64,000 bases of DNA from Myxococcales bacterium (GTDB taxonomy: Bacteria > Myxococcota_A > Polyangia > Haliangiales > Haliangiaceae). The translations under genes were made by a program, and so were the position numbers. The notes beneath the pieces are model-generated. The model did not search any database. It had not been told where the DNA came from and worked only from the letters and a program-made list of their open reading frames with translations. Where the stretch lies: assembly GCA_016794525.1 (NCBI GenBank), contig JAEUJY010000095.1:1-64000 (forward strand), given 5' to 3'. Of the stretch, positions 55,310-63,577 are shown piece by piece (within the stretch, counting starts at the first letter, position 1; each line of letters begins with the position of its first letter).

Positions 55310-56134
55310 ATGAACGACATGTTGATCGACGATCAATCCAACGCTGCGCCGGTGCCGCCGCCCGCCGTCGAGTTCGGCGTCGCCGCCGCCGACTACGCCA
55401 CCCACCGCCAGGGCCAGCCGGCCGAGACCTATCGGCGGCTGGCGGCGCTCGGCGTCGGCCGCCCGGGCCAGGACGTCGTCGATCTTGGCACCGGCACCGG
55501 CGACCTCGCCCGCGGCCTGGCCCGCGCCGGCGCGCGGGTCGTCGGCGTCGATCCGTCGACGCTGCTCCTGGCCGAGGCCGCCCGGCTGGCCGGCGCCGCC
55601 GGGCTGCACGTTCGGTGGCAGCACGGCACCGCCGAGGCCACCGGCCTGCCCGGCGGCAGCGCCGACGTCGTCACCGCGGCGCAGGCCTGGCACTGGTTCG
55701 ACGCCGGCCGTGCCACCGTCGAGGCCCGCCGGCTGTTGCGCCCGGGCGGCGCGCTGGCGATCGTCTACTTCGATTGGCTCGAGGGCCTCGCCAGCATCGT
55801 CGACACCACGCTGGCGCTGGTCGCCCGCCACCGCGAGGCGCCGATGCCCGCCGCGACGCGGGTCGGGCACCGCGGCATCTACCCGACGTTCCCCGAGCAG
55901 CTCCACGCCGCCGGGTTCCGCGACCTCGAGCTGTTCGGCTTCGACACCGCCGCGCGCTACAGCCACGCTGGCTGGCTCGGCCGCATGCGCGCGTCGGCCG
56001 GCGTGTCGACGATGACGCCCGCGGGCCAGGCCGGGTTCGCCGCCGACCTCGGCGCCGCCCTCGCGGCGCTGCCCGACCCGGTGTCCGTCCCGCACCGGGT
56101 GTTCGGGCTCGTCGGGCGCGTCCCCGGCGCGTGA
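55310..56134 (+). CDS. class I SAM-dependent methyltransferase (274 aa)
   Basis: Motif I VVDLGTGTGDLARGLARAGARVVGVDPS is the SAM-binding loop; QAWHWFDAGRATVEARRLLRPGGALAIVYFDW carries motifs III-IV of the UbiE/Methyltransf_11 type. It probably methylates a small molecule in the cytosol. AGGAGG precedes ATG 55310. Divergent from the HTH-citrate synthase and possibly coregulated with it. Confidence 0.88.
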   Translation: MNDMLIDDQSNAAPVPPPAVEFGVAAADYATHRQGQPAETYRRLAALGVGRPGQDVVDLGTGTGDLARGLARAGARVVGVDPSTLLLAEAARLAGAAGLHVRWQHGTAEATGLPGGSADVVTAAQAWHWFDAGRATVEARRLLRPGGALAIVYFDWLEGLASIVDTTLALVARHREAPMPAATRVGHRGIYPTFPEQLHAAGFRDLELFGFDTAARYSHAGWLGRMRASAGVSTMTPAGQAGFAADLGAALAALPDPVSVPHRVFGLVGRVPGA

Positions 56135-56196
56135 GCGATCCCGCGCCCGCCACGCGGCGGCGCGGCGGCGCGCTGGGGCTCCGCGGGCCAGCCTGC

Positions 56197-56202
56197 TACG
56201 GT
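56197..56202 (+). promoter_or_regulatory. -10-like TACGGT, ABC exporter gene
   Basis: TACGGT ends 8 nt before GTG 56211. Confidence 0.4.
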
Positions 56203-56210
56203 AGCGGCGC

Positions 56211-58025
56211 GTGAGCGACGACGACGACGAGGATCTGCCCCCGCCCGAGCCCGACGAGCGGCGCCCGCTCACCCGGAAGCGCCTGAGCATCCTGTGGCGC
56301 ATCGCCGCGCTGGTGCGCCCGCACACCGGCCGGCTGGTGGTCGCGCTGATCACGCTGATGCTGGCCTCGGGGCTGTCGCTGGTGTACCCGGCGGCCGCCA
56401 AGTACGCCGTCGACGCCGGCCTGTCGAAGCAGTCGGCCGCCGATCTCGATCGGGTCGTGCTGCTCCTGTGCGTCGTGTTCGTCGTCCACGCCGTGCTGGT
56501 GTGGGTGCGGCACTACTCGATGAGCTGGCTCGGCGAGCGCGTCGTCGCCGATCTGCGCGCGCTGGTGTTCGACCGCATCCTGCGGCTGCCGCTGGCGTGG
56601 TTCCACGAACGCCGCACCGGCGAGCTGGTCGGCCGGCTGGCGTCCGACGTCACCGTCGTCGAGGGCGTCGTCGGCAGCGAGCTGTCGCTGACGCTGCGCA
56701 ACGCCGTGCAGCTGATCGGCGGCCTGGTGCTGCTGTTCGTCACCAGCGTGGAGCTCACGCTGTACATGCTGGCGGTGATCCCGCCGATCGTCGTCGGCAC
56801 GATCGTCTTCGGTCGCGCGATCCGCCGGATGTCCAAGCGGGTGCAGGACGGCCTCGCCACCGTCTCGGGCCACGTCCAGGAGGCGCTGGGCGCGATCCAG
56901 ACCGTCCAGGCGTTCGTGCGCGAGCGCCACGAGGCCGACCGCTACCGGGCCGGCGTCGAGGACGCCTTCGGGCGCTCGCTGGCGCTGGTGAAGTGGCGCG
57001 CGTCGTTCTTCGCCGCCGCCACCACCGCCGGCTACGTCGCGATCGCCGTCGTCGTGTGGCTGGGTGGCCGCGCGATGATCCGCCACGAGATCACGCCGGG
57101 GCAGCTGACCTCGTTCTTCCTCTACACGTTCATCGTCGCCGGTGCGCTGGCCGAGCTGGCCAGCCTGTGGGGCGCGTTGCAGCGCGCGGCCGGCGCCACC
57201 GAGCGGCTCTACGCGATCATCGACACCGTGCCGGCCATCCGCGATCCCGACGCGCCGGTGCCGCTGCCCGCCGGCGGCGGCGCGATCCGCTTCGAGCAGG
57301 TCGACTTCGCCTACCCGGCGCGGCGCGAGCAGCCGGTGCTGCACGGCTTCGACCTCGCCGTCGCGCCCGGCGAGGTGGTCGCGCTGGTCGGCCCGTCGGG
57401 CGCCGGCAAGACCACCGTCTTGCAGCTGCTGCTGCGGTTCTTCGACGTCGACGCCGGCCGGGTCACGCTCGAGGGCCAGGACGTGCGCACGCTCGGGCTG
57501 GCCGAGCTGCGCCGCGCCACCGCGATGGTCGCGCAGGAGCCGGTGCTGTTCGCCGGCACGCTGCGCGACAACATCGCCTACGGCAAGGACGGCGCCACCG
57601 ACGCCGAGGTCGAGCGCGCCGCGCGGGACGCCAACGCCCACGACTTCATCACCGGCTTCCCCGACGGCTACCGCACCGTGATCGGCGAGCGCGGCGTCAA
57701 GCTGTCGGGCGGGCAGAAGCAGCGCATCGCGATCGCGCGCGCGCTGCTGGTCGATCCGCGGGTGCTGATCCTCGACGAGGCCACCTCCAACCTCGACGCC
57801 GAGAGCGAGGCGCAGGTGCAAGAGGCGCTGGCGCGGCTGATGCGCGGGCGCACCACGCTGGTCGTCGCGCACCGGCTGTCGACCGTCCGCGACGCCGACC
57901 GCATCGTCGTCATCCACGGCGGCAAGGTCGCCGAGCGCGGCCGCCACGCCGAGCTGATGGCCGCCGGCGGGCTGTACAAGCGCCTGGTCGAGCACCAGGT
58001 CTTCGTCGAGGATCCCGCCGCATGA
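56211..58025 (+). CDS. ABC exporter, fused permease and ATPase (MsbA/BmrA type)
   Basis: A half-transporter of 604 residues that should dimerise in the inner membrane and export lipids or drugs. Six helices occupy about 40-330, including LVVALITLMLASGLSLVYP and GYVAIAVVVWLGG. The nucleotide-binding domain has Walker A GPSGAGKTT (about 395), signature LSGGQKQRIAIARALL, Walker B VLILDEATSNLD and the switch His in VVAHRLST. An acidic N-terminal stretch (SDDDDEDLPPPEPDE) precedes the helices. An alpha/beta hydrolase gene overlaps its stop. Confidence 0.92.
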   Translation: MSDDDDEDLPPPEPDERRPLTRKRLSILWRIAALVRPHTGRLVVALITLMLASGLSLVYPAAAKYAVDAGLSKQSAADLDRVVLLLCVVFVVHAVLVWVRHYSMSWLGERVVADLRALVFDRILRLPLAWFHERRTGELVGRLASDVTVVEGVVGSELSLTLRNAVQLIGGLVLLFVTSVELTLYMLAVIPPIVVGTIVFGRAIRRMSKRVQDGLATVSGHVQEALGAIQTVQAFVRERHEADRYRAGVEDAFGRSLALVKWRASFFAAATTAGYVAIAVVVWLGGRAMIRHEITPGQLTSFFLYTFIVAGALAELASLWGALQRAAGATERLYAIIDTVPAIRDPDAPVPLPAGGGAIRFEQVDFAYPARREQPVLHGFDLAVAPGEVVALVGPSGAGKTTVLQLLLRFFDVDAGRVTLEGQDVRTLGLAELRRATAMVAQEPVLFAGTLRDNIAYGKDGATDAEVERAARDANAHDFITGFPDGYRTVIGERGVKLSGGQKQRIAIARALLVDPRVLILDEATSNLDAESEAQVQEALARLMRGRTTLVVAHRLSTVRDADRIVVIHGGKVAERGRHAELMAAGGLYKRLVEHQVFVEDPAA

Positions 58026-58867
58026 TCGCCACCACCCGGATCGGCGCGTTCACCGCGCTCGCTGCCGGCGCCGCCGACGCGCCGCTGGTGCTGGTGCTGC
58101 ACGGCTTCCCCGACGTGCCGCACACCTTCGCGCCGCTCATCGAGGCGCTGGCGCGCGCGGGCCACCGCGTCGTCGCGCCGTGGCTGCGTGGCTACGCCCC
58201 GTCGCCCGCCGCCGGCCCGTTCGACGTCGACACGCTGGCCGCCGACGTGCTCGCCTGGGCCGACGCGCTGTCGCCCGATCGCCCCGTCGCGATCGTCGGC
58301 CACGACTGGGGCGCCGTCGTCACCTACGTCGCGTGCGCGCGGGCGCCCGCGCGGTTCCGCGCCGCCGTCGCGATGAGCGTGCCGCACCCCGCGGTGTTCG
58401 TGCGCGCGCTGGCCACGCCCGCGCAGCTGGCTCGCTCCTGGTACATGCTCGCGTTCCAGCTGCCCGGCGCGCCCGGCCTCGCCGCCGCCGGCCAGTTCGC
58501 GCTGATCGATCGGCTGTGGCGCGCGTGGTCGCCCGGCTACCAGCTGCCGGCCGCGCTGCGCCACGAGCTGCACGCCACGCTGGCCGCCAGCTGGCCCGCG
58601 CCGCTCCTCTACTACCGCGCGATGACCCGGCCGGTCGGCGCCGCCGTCGCGCGGCTGCGGCGGCGCGACCGCATCGCCGTGCCGACGCTGTACCTGCACG
58701 GCGCGATCGACGGCTGCATCGGGGCCAACGTCGGCGCCGGCGCCGAGCGGTTCTTCGGCGGCGGCTATCGGCGCGAGGTCGTGCCCGGCGTCGGCCACTT
58801 CCTGGCCGCCGAGGCGCCCGCCGCGATCGCCGCCCGCGTGCTGGCGTGGCTCGCCGCGCACCCGTGA
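58022..58867 (+). CDS. alpha/beta hydrolase, epoxide-hydrolase-like (281 aa)
   Basis: ATG 58022 overlaps the exporter stop (ATGA). LVLHGFPDVPHTF is the oxyanion strand, VGHDWGAVVTYVAC the nucleophile elbow with Asp (as in epoxide hydrolases and haloalkane dehalogenases), YLHGAIDGCIG the acid, and VPGVGHFLAAEAP the catalytic His. It likely hydrolyses an epoxide or ester; coupling with the exporter suggests detoxification or export of a common compound. Confidence 0.9.
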   Translation: MIATTRIGAFTALAAGAADAPLVLVLHGFPDVPHTFAPLIEALARAGHRVVAPWLRGYAPSPAAGPFDVDTLAADVLAWADALSPDRPVAIVGHDWGAVVTYVACARAPARFRAAVAMSVPHPAVFVRALATPAQLARSWYMLAFQLPGAPGLAAAGQFALIDRLWRAWSPGYQLPAALRHELHATLAASWPAPLLYYRAMTRPVGAAVARLRRRDRIAVPTLYLHGAIDGCIGANVGAGAERFFGGGYRREVVPGVGHFLAAEAPAAIAARVLAWLAAHP

Positions 58868-58923
58868 GCCGAGCCTCGGCGGGCGTGCGGATGGTGCGCC
58901 GCGGGGGCCACGCCCGATCGGAG

Positions 58924-59005
58924 TGTCCGGCGCCGGACAGCCGCCGCTGTCCGGTGGACGGCCGGAAGCCGGACAAATCCGGCCGTTTTGTCCGAAAGCC
59001 GGACA
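58924..59005 (+). repeat. six TGTCCGG/CCGGACA heptamers in three inverted pairs
   Basis: The pairs are: 58924-58939, a perfect 16-bp palindrome TGTCCGGCGCCGGACA; 58948-58954 with 58969-58975; and 58989-58994 (TGTCCG) with 58999-59005. They lie 58-139 bp upstream of the RadC start. They could form three hairpins or a run of operator half-sites. Nothing else is seen in 58868-59062. Confidence 0.75.
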
Positions 59006-59062
59006 TCGCGCGCCTGGCGTCGCGGGGTTACGGCTGGCGCGAAGGTTGCTCATGGTCGGGGC

Positions 59063-59776
59063 GTGCGCGAGCCAACCGTGTCCGAGTCACCGTCCGAGCG
59101 ACCGCGAGAGCGCCTGTGGAGCCAGGGCAAGGATCGCATCAGCGACGCCGAGCTGCTGGCGTTGATCCTCGGCACCGGGCGTCCTGGTCGCGACGCCACC
59201 GCGGTCGCGTACGACGTGCTGGCCGCGGTCGGTGGCGTGCCCGGCCTGGCGCGGGCGTGGCCGCACGAGCTGGCGTCGATCGACGGGCTCGGGCGGGCGC
59301 AGGCGGCCCGCGTGGTCGCGGCGCTCGCGCTCGGCGCGCGGGCCGTCGATCGCACGCGCACCCGGCTCGACGTCTTGCACTGCGCCGACGACGTGCGGTT
59401 CCGGCTGTGGCCGCGGCTGGCCGGGCTCGAGCACGAGGTGTTCTACGTGGTCGGCATCGACGCGCGGAACACCGTCATGATCGAGGCCGAGGTCGGGCGC
59501 GGCCACCTGACCGCCGTCGACGTCCACCCGCGCGAGGTGTTCCGGCCGCTGGTGCGGGCCGGCGTCGCCGCGGCCGTGTGCGTCCACAACCATCCCTCGG
59601 GCGACCCCACACCGAGCGAGCCGGATCTCGCGCTGACCCAGCGGCTGCGCGCCGGTGGTGAGCTGCTGGGCATCCCGGTGATCGATCACGTCATCCTGGC
59701 CGACGGCGGGACCGTGTCGATCGCCGAGTGGCTCGCCGGCCAGCCGGCCGCGGCCCACGGCGGGCCGGCGGCGTAG
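59063..59776 (+). CDS. radC: RadC family JAB/MPN-domain protein
   Basis: The N-terminal half has the RadC UPF0758 helices (PRERLWSQGKDRISDAELLALILGTGRPG, LASIDGLGRAQAARVVAAL with a helix-hairpin-helix). The C-terminal JAB1/MPN-like domain has the metal site HNHPSGDPTPSEPD and DHVILADGG. Once linked to recombination, its role in DNA repair remains unproven. GTG 59063 is chosen; GTG 59078 is an alternative. The TGTCCGG repeats just upstream may control it. Confidence 0.92.
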   Translation: MREPTVSESPSERPRERLWSQGKDRISDAELLALILGTGRPGRDATAVAYDVLAAVGGVPGLARAWPHELASIDGLGRAQAARVVAALALGARAVDRTRTRLDVLHCADDVRFRLWPRLAGLEHEVFYVVGIDARNTVMIEAEVGRGHLTAVDVHPREVFRPLVRAGVAAAVCVHNHPSGDPTPSEPDLALTQRLRAGGELLGIPVIDHVILADGGTVSIAEWLAGQPAAAHGGPAA

Positions 59777-59859
59777 GGCGGACGGTGGAGCAGGAGGGCA
59801 CCATGCTGGACGGCGCAGACGGGCAGGGGGACAGCGCGAACGTGGCTGCCGCGAACGGG

Positions 59860-59906
59860 CCAAGGCACCGGCCGAGCGGGCCAAGGCACCGGCCAAGGCA
59901 CCGGCC
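59860..59906. repeat. three copies of CCAAGGCACCGGCC
   Basis: The 14-mer CCAAGGCACCGGCC occurs at 59860-59873, 59881-59894 and 59893-59906, the last two overlapping by 2 bp. It lies in the 152-bp gap between RadC and the metallopeptidase gene. No other element is seen there. Confidence 0.7.
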
Positions 59907-59928
59907 GAGCCGCAGGCCGGGTCGAAGA

Positions 59929-60990
59929 CTACCGGGTCGCGGCGGCGGCACGCAGCCGCTCGGCGCGCGCGGTCGACCAGGCCGCCTCGTCGGCGAGATC
60001 CAGGCGCGTCCAGGCGGCGGCGAGCGCGGCCTCGCGGGAAGCGACGTCGAAGCCGATGGCGGCCCACAGCTTGCGGAGGTCGACCGGGCACGCGTGCAGC
60101 GGGTGCGCGTCGAACTCGGCCTGATGGTTGGCGCCGGCCATGACGCACGACCAGTGGACGCAGTGGAACAGGCCGAACATGTGACCGATCTCGTGGATCA
60201 GCACCTGCGCCGAGCGTCGCGCCAGCATGCGACGCCAGTCCGGCGGCCGCGGCTCGCCGTAGAACGCCGGATCGTAGCGCGCGAAGCTCTGCACGCCGAC
60301 GCGGTCGCTGAACGTCGCCTGCCCGTAGACGAAGTTCCATTCGGGGTCCGGGTACAGGTCCGTCATCGTCACCGCCATCACCGCGTACGCGTCGATCGGC
60401 ACGTGCAGCGTGAGCCAGCGCAGCACGTCCGGGGCCAGCACCTGCGGCTTGCCCGACGATGGGTTGGTCCGCGTCGTCGCGCCGACCGCCGCCAGCTTCG
60501 CCTCCGGCAACACCTTCACCTCCAGCTGGAAGTACGCGCGCACGACCTCGGCGAGGTCCTCCAGCGGCGGCGTGCGCGAGGCGGGCAGCTCGCCGATGGG
60601 CAGCAAGTACAGCACCCGCCGGCGATCATCGGGTCGATTGAACCCGCCACGCTCCCATTGCCCGAACGTCTGGCCCGGCTCGTTGTTCATGATCAACCAG
60701 TCGTCGCCGTGGGGCGTGGGCGCGGTCTGGTAGTCGCTCCCCGGGGCCAGCGCCGCCTGCACGTCTGGCGGGAGCGTGCGGACGTCGCCGATCGCGAGCA
60801 CCGGCTCGGGCTTGAGCGGCTCCGGCTGGAACGGCCGGCGCACGCGCAGCGCCGGCGCGAGGCCATGTCCGTCGTCGTCGCCGCACGCGCCGACCAGCGC
60901 CGCCGCCACCGCCGCCACCGCCACCGTCACCACGGCCAGCCCTGCGGGCCTCAGCCGCCGCCTCGGCGCGCCCCCGCCCCGCGTGGTCAT
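59929..60990 (-). CDS. archaemetzincin-like metallopeptidase lipoprotein (353 aa)
   Basis: ATG 60990 overlaps the stop of the GST gene. The signal ends AAALVGACGDDD, a lipobox. The C-terminal half holds HEIGHMFGLFHCVHWSCVM, matching the archaemetzincin motif HExxHxxGxxHCx4CxM; the next conserved CxxC appears as CPVD, so one zinc Cys is replaced by Asp. YPDPEWNFVYGQATFSDRVGVQSFARYDP is the typical upstream segment. Archaemetzincins are usually cytosolic, whereas this one should sit in the envelope. It probably cleaves peptides with one catalytic zinc. Confidence 0.88.
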   Translation of the reverse strand: MTTRGGGAPRRRLRPAGLAVVTVAVAAVAAALVGACGDDDGHGLAPALRVRRPFQPEPLKPEPVLAIGDVRTLPPDVQAALAPGSDYQTAPTPHGDDWLIMNNEPGQTFGQWERGGFNRPDDRRRVLYLLPIGELPASRTPPLEDLAEVVRAYFQLEVKVLPEAKLAAVGATTRTNPSSGKPQVLAPDVLRWLTLHVPIDAYAVMAVTMTDLYPDPEWNFVYGQATFSDRVGVQSFARYDPAFYGEPRPPDWRRMLARRSAQVLIHEIGHMFGLFHCVHWSCVMAGANHQAEFDAHPLHACPVDLRKLWAAIGFDVASREAALAAAWTRLDLADEAAWSTARAERLRAAAATR

Positions 60991-61580
60991 GACACCATCG
61001 GCCGCGTGGTGGCGACGCTCGGCCGCGCGCCGATCGCCGCGCGCAGCGCCGCAAAGTCCTCGGCGTGCTTCTCCGTCGGGTATGCCTGCCGGAAGTCCAT
61101 CCAGTCCAGCGCGCACACCAGCGACAGCTCGGCCAGGCCCAGGCCGCGGGCCGGATCGTAGGCCGGCAGCTCGCCGGCGACCCACTCGAAGATCGCCGCC
61201 ACGCGCTCTAGCTGCCGGGGCCCGAACGGGATCGTCATCGGGTCGAAGCCCTCCCGGCGCAGGTAGAACACCTGGATCGCCGACTCGATCGCGGCGTCGA
61301 TCGCGTTCAGGACGTTGGCCTCCTGCCAGCGGTCGCGCGGCGCGCGCAGCGGCCCGTAGCCCCGCGTCGTGGTCAGCCAGTCGACGATGACCCGCGAATC
61401 GAACAGCGTCCGCCCGTCGAGCTCGGCCACCGGCACCTTCCAGATCGGCGACACGGCGCGCAGCTGCGCCTGGCCGTCGTCGTGGGCGGTGTTGATCAGG
61501 TCGTACGCGACGTCGAGCTCGGCGGCGACGATGCGGACCCGGCGGACGAACGGCGACGTGGTGGTTCCGTAGAGCTTCAT
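60987..61580 (-). CDS. glutathione S-transferase family protein (197 aa)
   Basis: A cytosolic two-domain GST. The thioredoxin-like N-terminus reads MKLYGTTTSPFVRRVRIVAAEL, with a Ser/Thr cluster at the glutathione site, WKVPVAEL (cis-Pro loop) and LFDSRVIVDWL. The C-terminal helical domain is ANVLNAIDAAIESAIQV... and LSLVCALDWMDFRQAYP. It conjugates or reduces small electrophiles. TAGACT lies 6 nt before ATG 61580, so it can be transcribed separately from folE; its stop overlaps the metallopeptidase start. Confidence 0.9.
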   Translation of the reverse strand: MKLYGTTTSPFVRRVRIVAAELDVAYDLINTAHDDGQAQLRAVSPIWKVPVAELDGRTLFDSRVIVDWLTTTRGYGPLRAPRDRWQEANVLNAIDAAIESAIQVFYLRREGFDPMTIPFGPRQLERVAAIFEWVAGELPAYDPARGLGLAELSLVCALDWMDFRQAYPTEKHAEDFAALRAAIGARPSVATTRPMVS

Positions 61581-61586
61581 GGCGGC

Positions 61587-61592
61587 AGTCTA
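61587..61592 (-). promoter_or_regulatory. -10-like TAGACT, leaderless GST gene
   Basis: TAGACT on the reverse strand ends 6 nt before ATG 61580. Confidence 0.5.
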
Positions 61593-61632
61593 GACCGTCG
61601 CGGTCCGGACACCACCGCGCCCCGCCGGTTCC

Positions 61633-62235
61633 CTACAGCAACGTCGATGAGGGGGTCGTGACGAGCTTGATGAACTCCTCGCGCGTCGCCAGCTCGAGGA
61701 ACACGCCGCGCACGGCGCTGGTCACCAGCCGCGCCTCGTGCGCGCCCACCCCGCGGGCCGCCATGCACATGTGCAGGCCCTCGATGTAGACCGCGGCGCC
61801 CTGGCTATCGAGGTTCTCGTGGAGGATCGTCGCCAGCTCGTGGGTCAGGTCTTCCTGCAGCCGCGGGCCGCGCGCCACCAGCCGGACCAGGCGCGACATC
61901 TTCGACAGCCCGAGCACCTTCTTGGTCGGGATGTACGCCACCGAGATCCGGTAGATGACCGGCAGCAGGTGGTGCGGGCATACGCCGAACGCGGTGTTGT
62001 GCTTGCTGATGACCATCTCGGTGTACTTGGCCGGGAAGGTCTTCGCGAGCAGCGCCTCGATCTCCTTGGCCACCGAGTTCTGCCCGAGCACCAGCTCGTG
62101 GAAACCCTTGGCGGCGCGGGCCGCGGTGCCGACGAAGTTCTCGTCGCCGACGTCGTAGCCGAGGACGCCGAGCCCCTCGACGATCTTGTCGTAGCCCTCG
62201 TTGAACAGTGCCAGCGCCTTGGGGTCGAGGTCCAT
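61633..62235 (-). CDS. folE: GTP cyclohydrolase I
   Basis: Converts GTP to 7,8-dihydroneopterin triphosphate, the first step of folate and pterin synthesis. The family motif appears as NTAFGVCPHHLLPVIYRISVAYIPTKKVLGLSKMSRLV, with zinc ligands Cys and His, and a second zinc Cys in HMCMAARG. LQEDLTHELATIL matches QERLT.QIA. The FGVCPHH sequence replaces the usual SMCEHH, a divergence also seen in some myxobacteria from memory. ATG 62235 starts 11 bp after the MutY stop. Confidence 0.92.
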   Translation of the reverse strand: MDLDPKALALFNEGYDKIVEGLGVLGYDVGDENFVGTAARAAKGFHELVLGQNSVAKEIEALLAKTFPAKYTEMVISKHNTAFGVCPHHLLPVIYRISVAYIPTKKVLGLSKMSRLVRLVARGPRLQEDLTHELATILHENLDSQGAAVYIEGLHMCMAARGVGAHEARLVTSAVRGVFLELATREEFIKLVTTPSSTLL

Positions 62236-62246
62236 GGATGATCCGT

Positions 62247-63320
62247 CTACCCCGGCGCGCGCGGCTTGCCAAGCGACGGCCGGTGCGCCAAGAGCGCGGC
62301 GGTCGCCGACGACACGCCCAGCGTGTCGAGGCGCGTAACCTCGACCCACCGGAGGGCGTCATAACGATCGACGGCGAGGCGCGCGCGCCCGGTCGCTGCG
62401 CCGGTCGCCAGCGTCAGCTCCAGCCGGCGGTGGCTCAGCAGCTGCCGGTGGTGGCCGCGCACCTCCGCCGCGCCCTGCAGGGTCAGCCCGACCGCAGCGG
62501 CCGCCGCCGTGGCGTCCTCGCCCTGCGGCAGCTCCCACAGCCCGCCGTACAGCCCGCCGACGGCGCGGCGGACCGCGAGCACCTTGCCCCGCCGCTCGAG
62601 CCACAGCGCCACCTCGGTGATCGCCGGCAGCTCGTCGGGCCGCTTGCGCCGCGGCAGCACGGGCAGCTCGGCCTGCCGCCCCTCGCGCGCCGCGACGCAC
62701 TGTCCGGCGAGCGGACAGGTCAAGCAGGTGGGGGAGGTCGGCGTGCAGACCGTCGCGCCGAGCTCCATCAGCCCCTGGTTCAGCTCGCCGGGCTCGCGAT
62801 CGGCGGGCAACGCCGCCATCAGCGCCTCGGCCTCGGCCCACACCCGCCGCTGGCCGGCGGTCGCCTTGACGTCGTCGGCGATCCCGCGCACCCGCGCCAG
62901 CACCCGCGCGACGTTGCCGTCGACCAGCGCCGCCCGCTGGCCGTAGGCGATCGACGCGATCGCGCCCGCGGTGTACGCGCCGATGCCCGGCAGCGCGCGC
63001 AGCCCCTCGGCGTCGCCGGGCAGCGCGCCACCGGCCGCCACCACCGCGCGCGCCCCGCGCACGAGGTTGCGCGCGCGCGAGTAGTAGCCGAGGCCGGCCC
63101 ACGCCTCCATGACGGTGTCGTCCTCGGCCGCCGCCAGCGCGCCGACCGTCGGGAACTTCGCCATCCACCGCTGCCAGTACGGGATCACGGTCGCGACCCG
63201 CGTCTGCTGCAGCATGATCTCGCTGACCCAGATCGCGTACGGGTCGCGGGTCTGCCGCCACGGCAGCGCGCGCCGGTGGCGGCGGTAGTGGTCGACGATC
63301 GCGATCGCCAGCGCGCGCAC
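62247..63320 (-). CDS. mutY: adenine DNA glycosylase MutY
   Basis: Removes adenine mispaired with 8-oxoguanine. Catalytic [16 protein letters not shown], helix-hairpin-helix [20 protein letters not shown] and [11 protein letters not shown] with the catalytic Asp; the iron-sulfur cluster is Cx6Cx2Cx5C ([17 protein letters not shown]). The C-terminal NUDIX-like domain ([33 protein letters not shown]) recognises 8-oxoguanine. GTG start at 63320. Heads a reverse-strand set with folE, GST and the metallopeptidase. Confidence 0.95.
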   Translation of the reverse strand: MRALAIAIVDHYRRHRRALPWRQTRDPYAIWVSEIMLQQTRVATVIPYWQRWMAKFPTVGALAAAEDDTVMEAWAGLGYYSRARNLVRGARAVVAAGGALPGDAEGLRALPGIGAYTAGAIASIAYGQRAALVDGNVARVLARVRGIADDVKATAGQRRVWAEAEALMAALPADREPGELNQGLMELGATVCTPTSPTCLTCPLAGQCVAAREGRQAELPVLPRRKRPDELPAITEVALWLERRGKVLAVRRAVGGLYGGLWELPQGEDATAAAAAVGLTLQGAAEVRGHHRQLLSHRRLELTLATGAATGRARLAVDRYDALRWVEVTRLDTLGVSSATAALLAHRPSLGKPRAPG

Positions 63321-63385
63321 GCCGCGGTGCTACCACGCCCGGCGCGCCGCCGTGCGCCCGCGCTACCGTCACGCGCGCGCCGCGC

Positions 63386-63391
63386 TACGCT
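63386..63391 (+). promoter_or_regulatory. -10-like TACGCT, leaderless small Cys protein
   Basis: TACGCT ends 6 nt before GTG 63398. Confidence 0.5.
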
Positions 63392-63397
63392 GGCGGC

Positions 63398-63574
63398 GTG
63401 GAAGACACCGTCTCGGTGCGCTGCCCGTACTGCCGCGAGCGGGTCGAGCTGTACGTCGATCCCGACTCGCAGGGCCAGCTGGTCGAAGACTGCGCGGTCT
63501 GCTGCCGGCCGTGGCTGGTCACGATCGAGCGCGCCGCCGGCCGGCTGCGGGTGCAGGTGACGCGCGCGCAGTGA
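63398..63574 (+). CDS. CPXCG-type small zinc-binding protein (58 aa)
   Basis: [18 protein letters not shown]...[16 protein letters not shown] has the CPxC...CxxCxxP pattern of the CPXCG motif-containing Cys-rich proteins, small zinc proteins of unknown role. GTG 63398 is supported by TACGCT 6 nt upstream. A complete, typical member. Confidence 0.85.
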   Translation: MEDTVSVRCPYCRERVELYVDPDSQGQLVEDCAVCCRPWLVTIERAAGRLRVQVTRAQ

Positions 63575-63577
63575 CCC

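Noticed and set aside
58924-59005. LexA or SOS boxes upstream of radC
   Set aside because: TGTCCGG pairs do not match the E. coli CTGT-N8-ACAG box or the alphaproteobacterial GTTC-N7-GTTC box.
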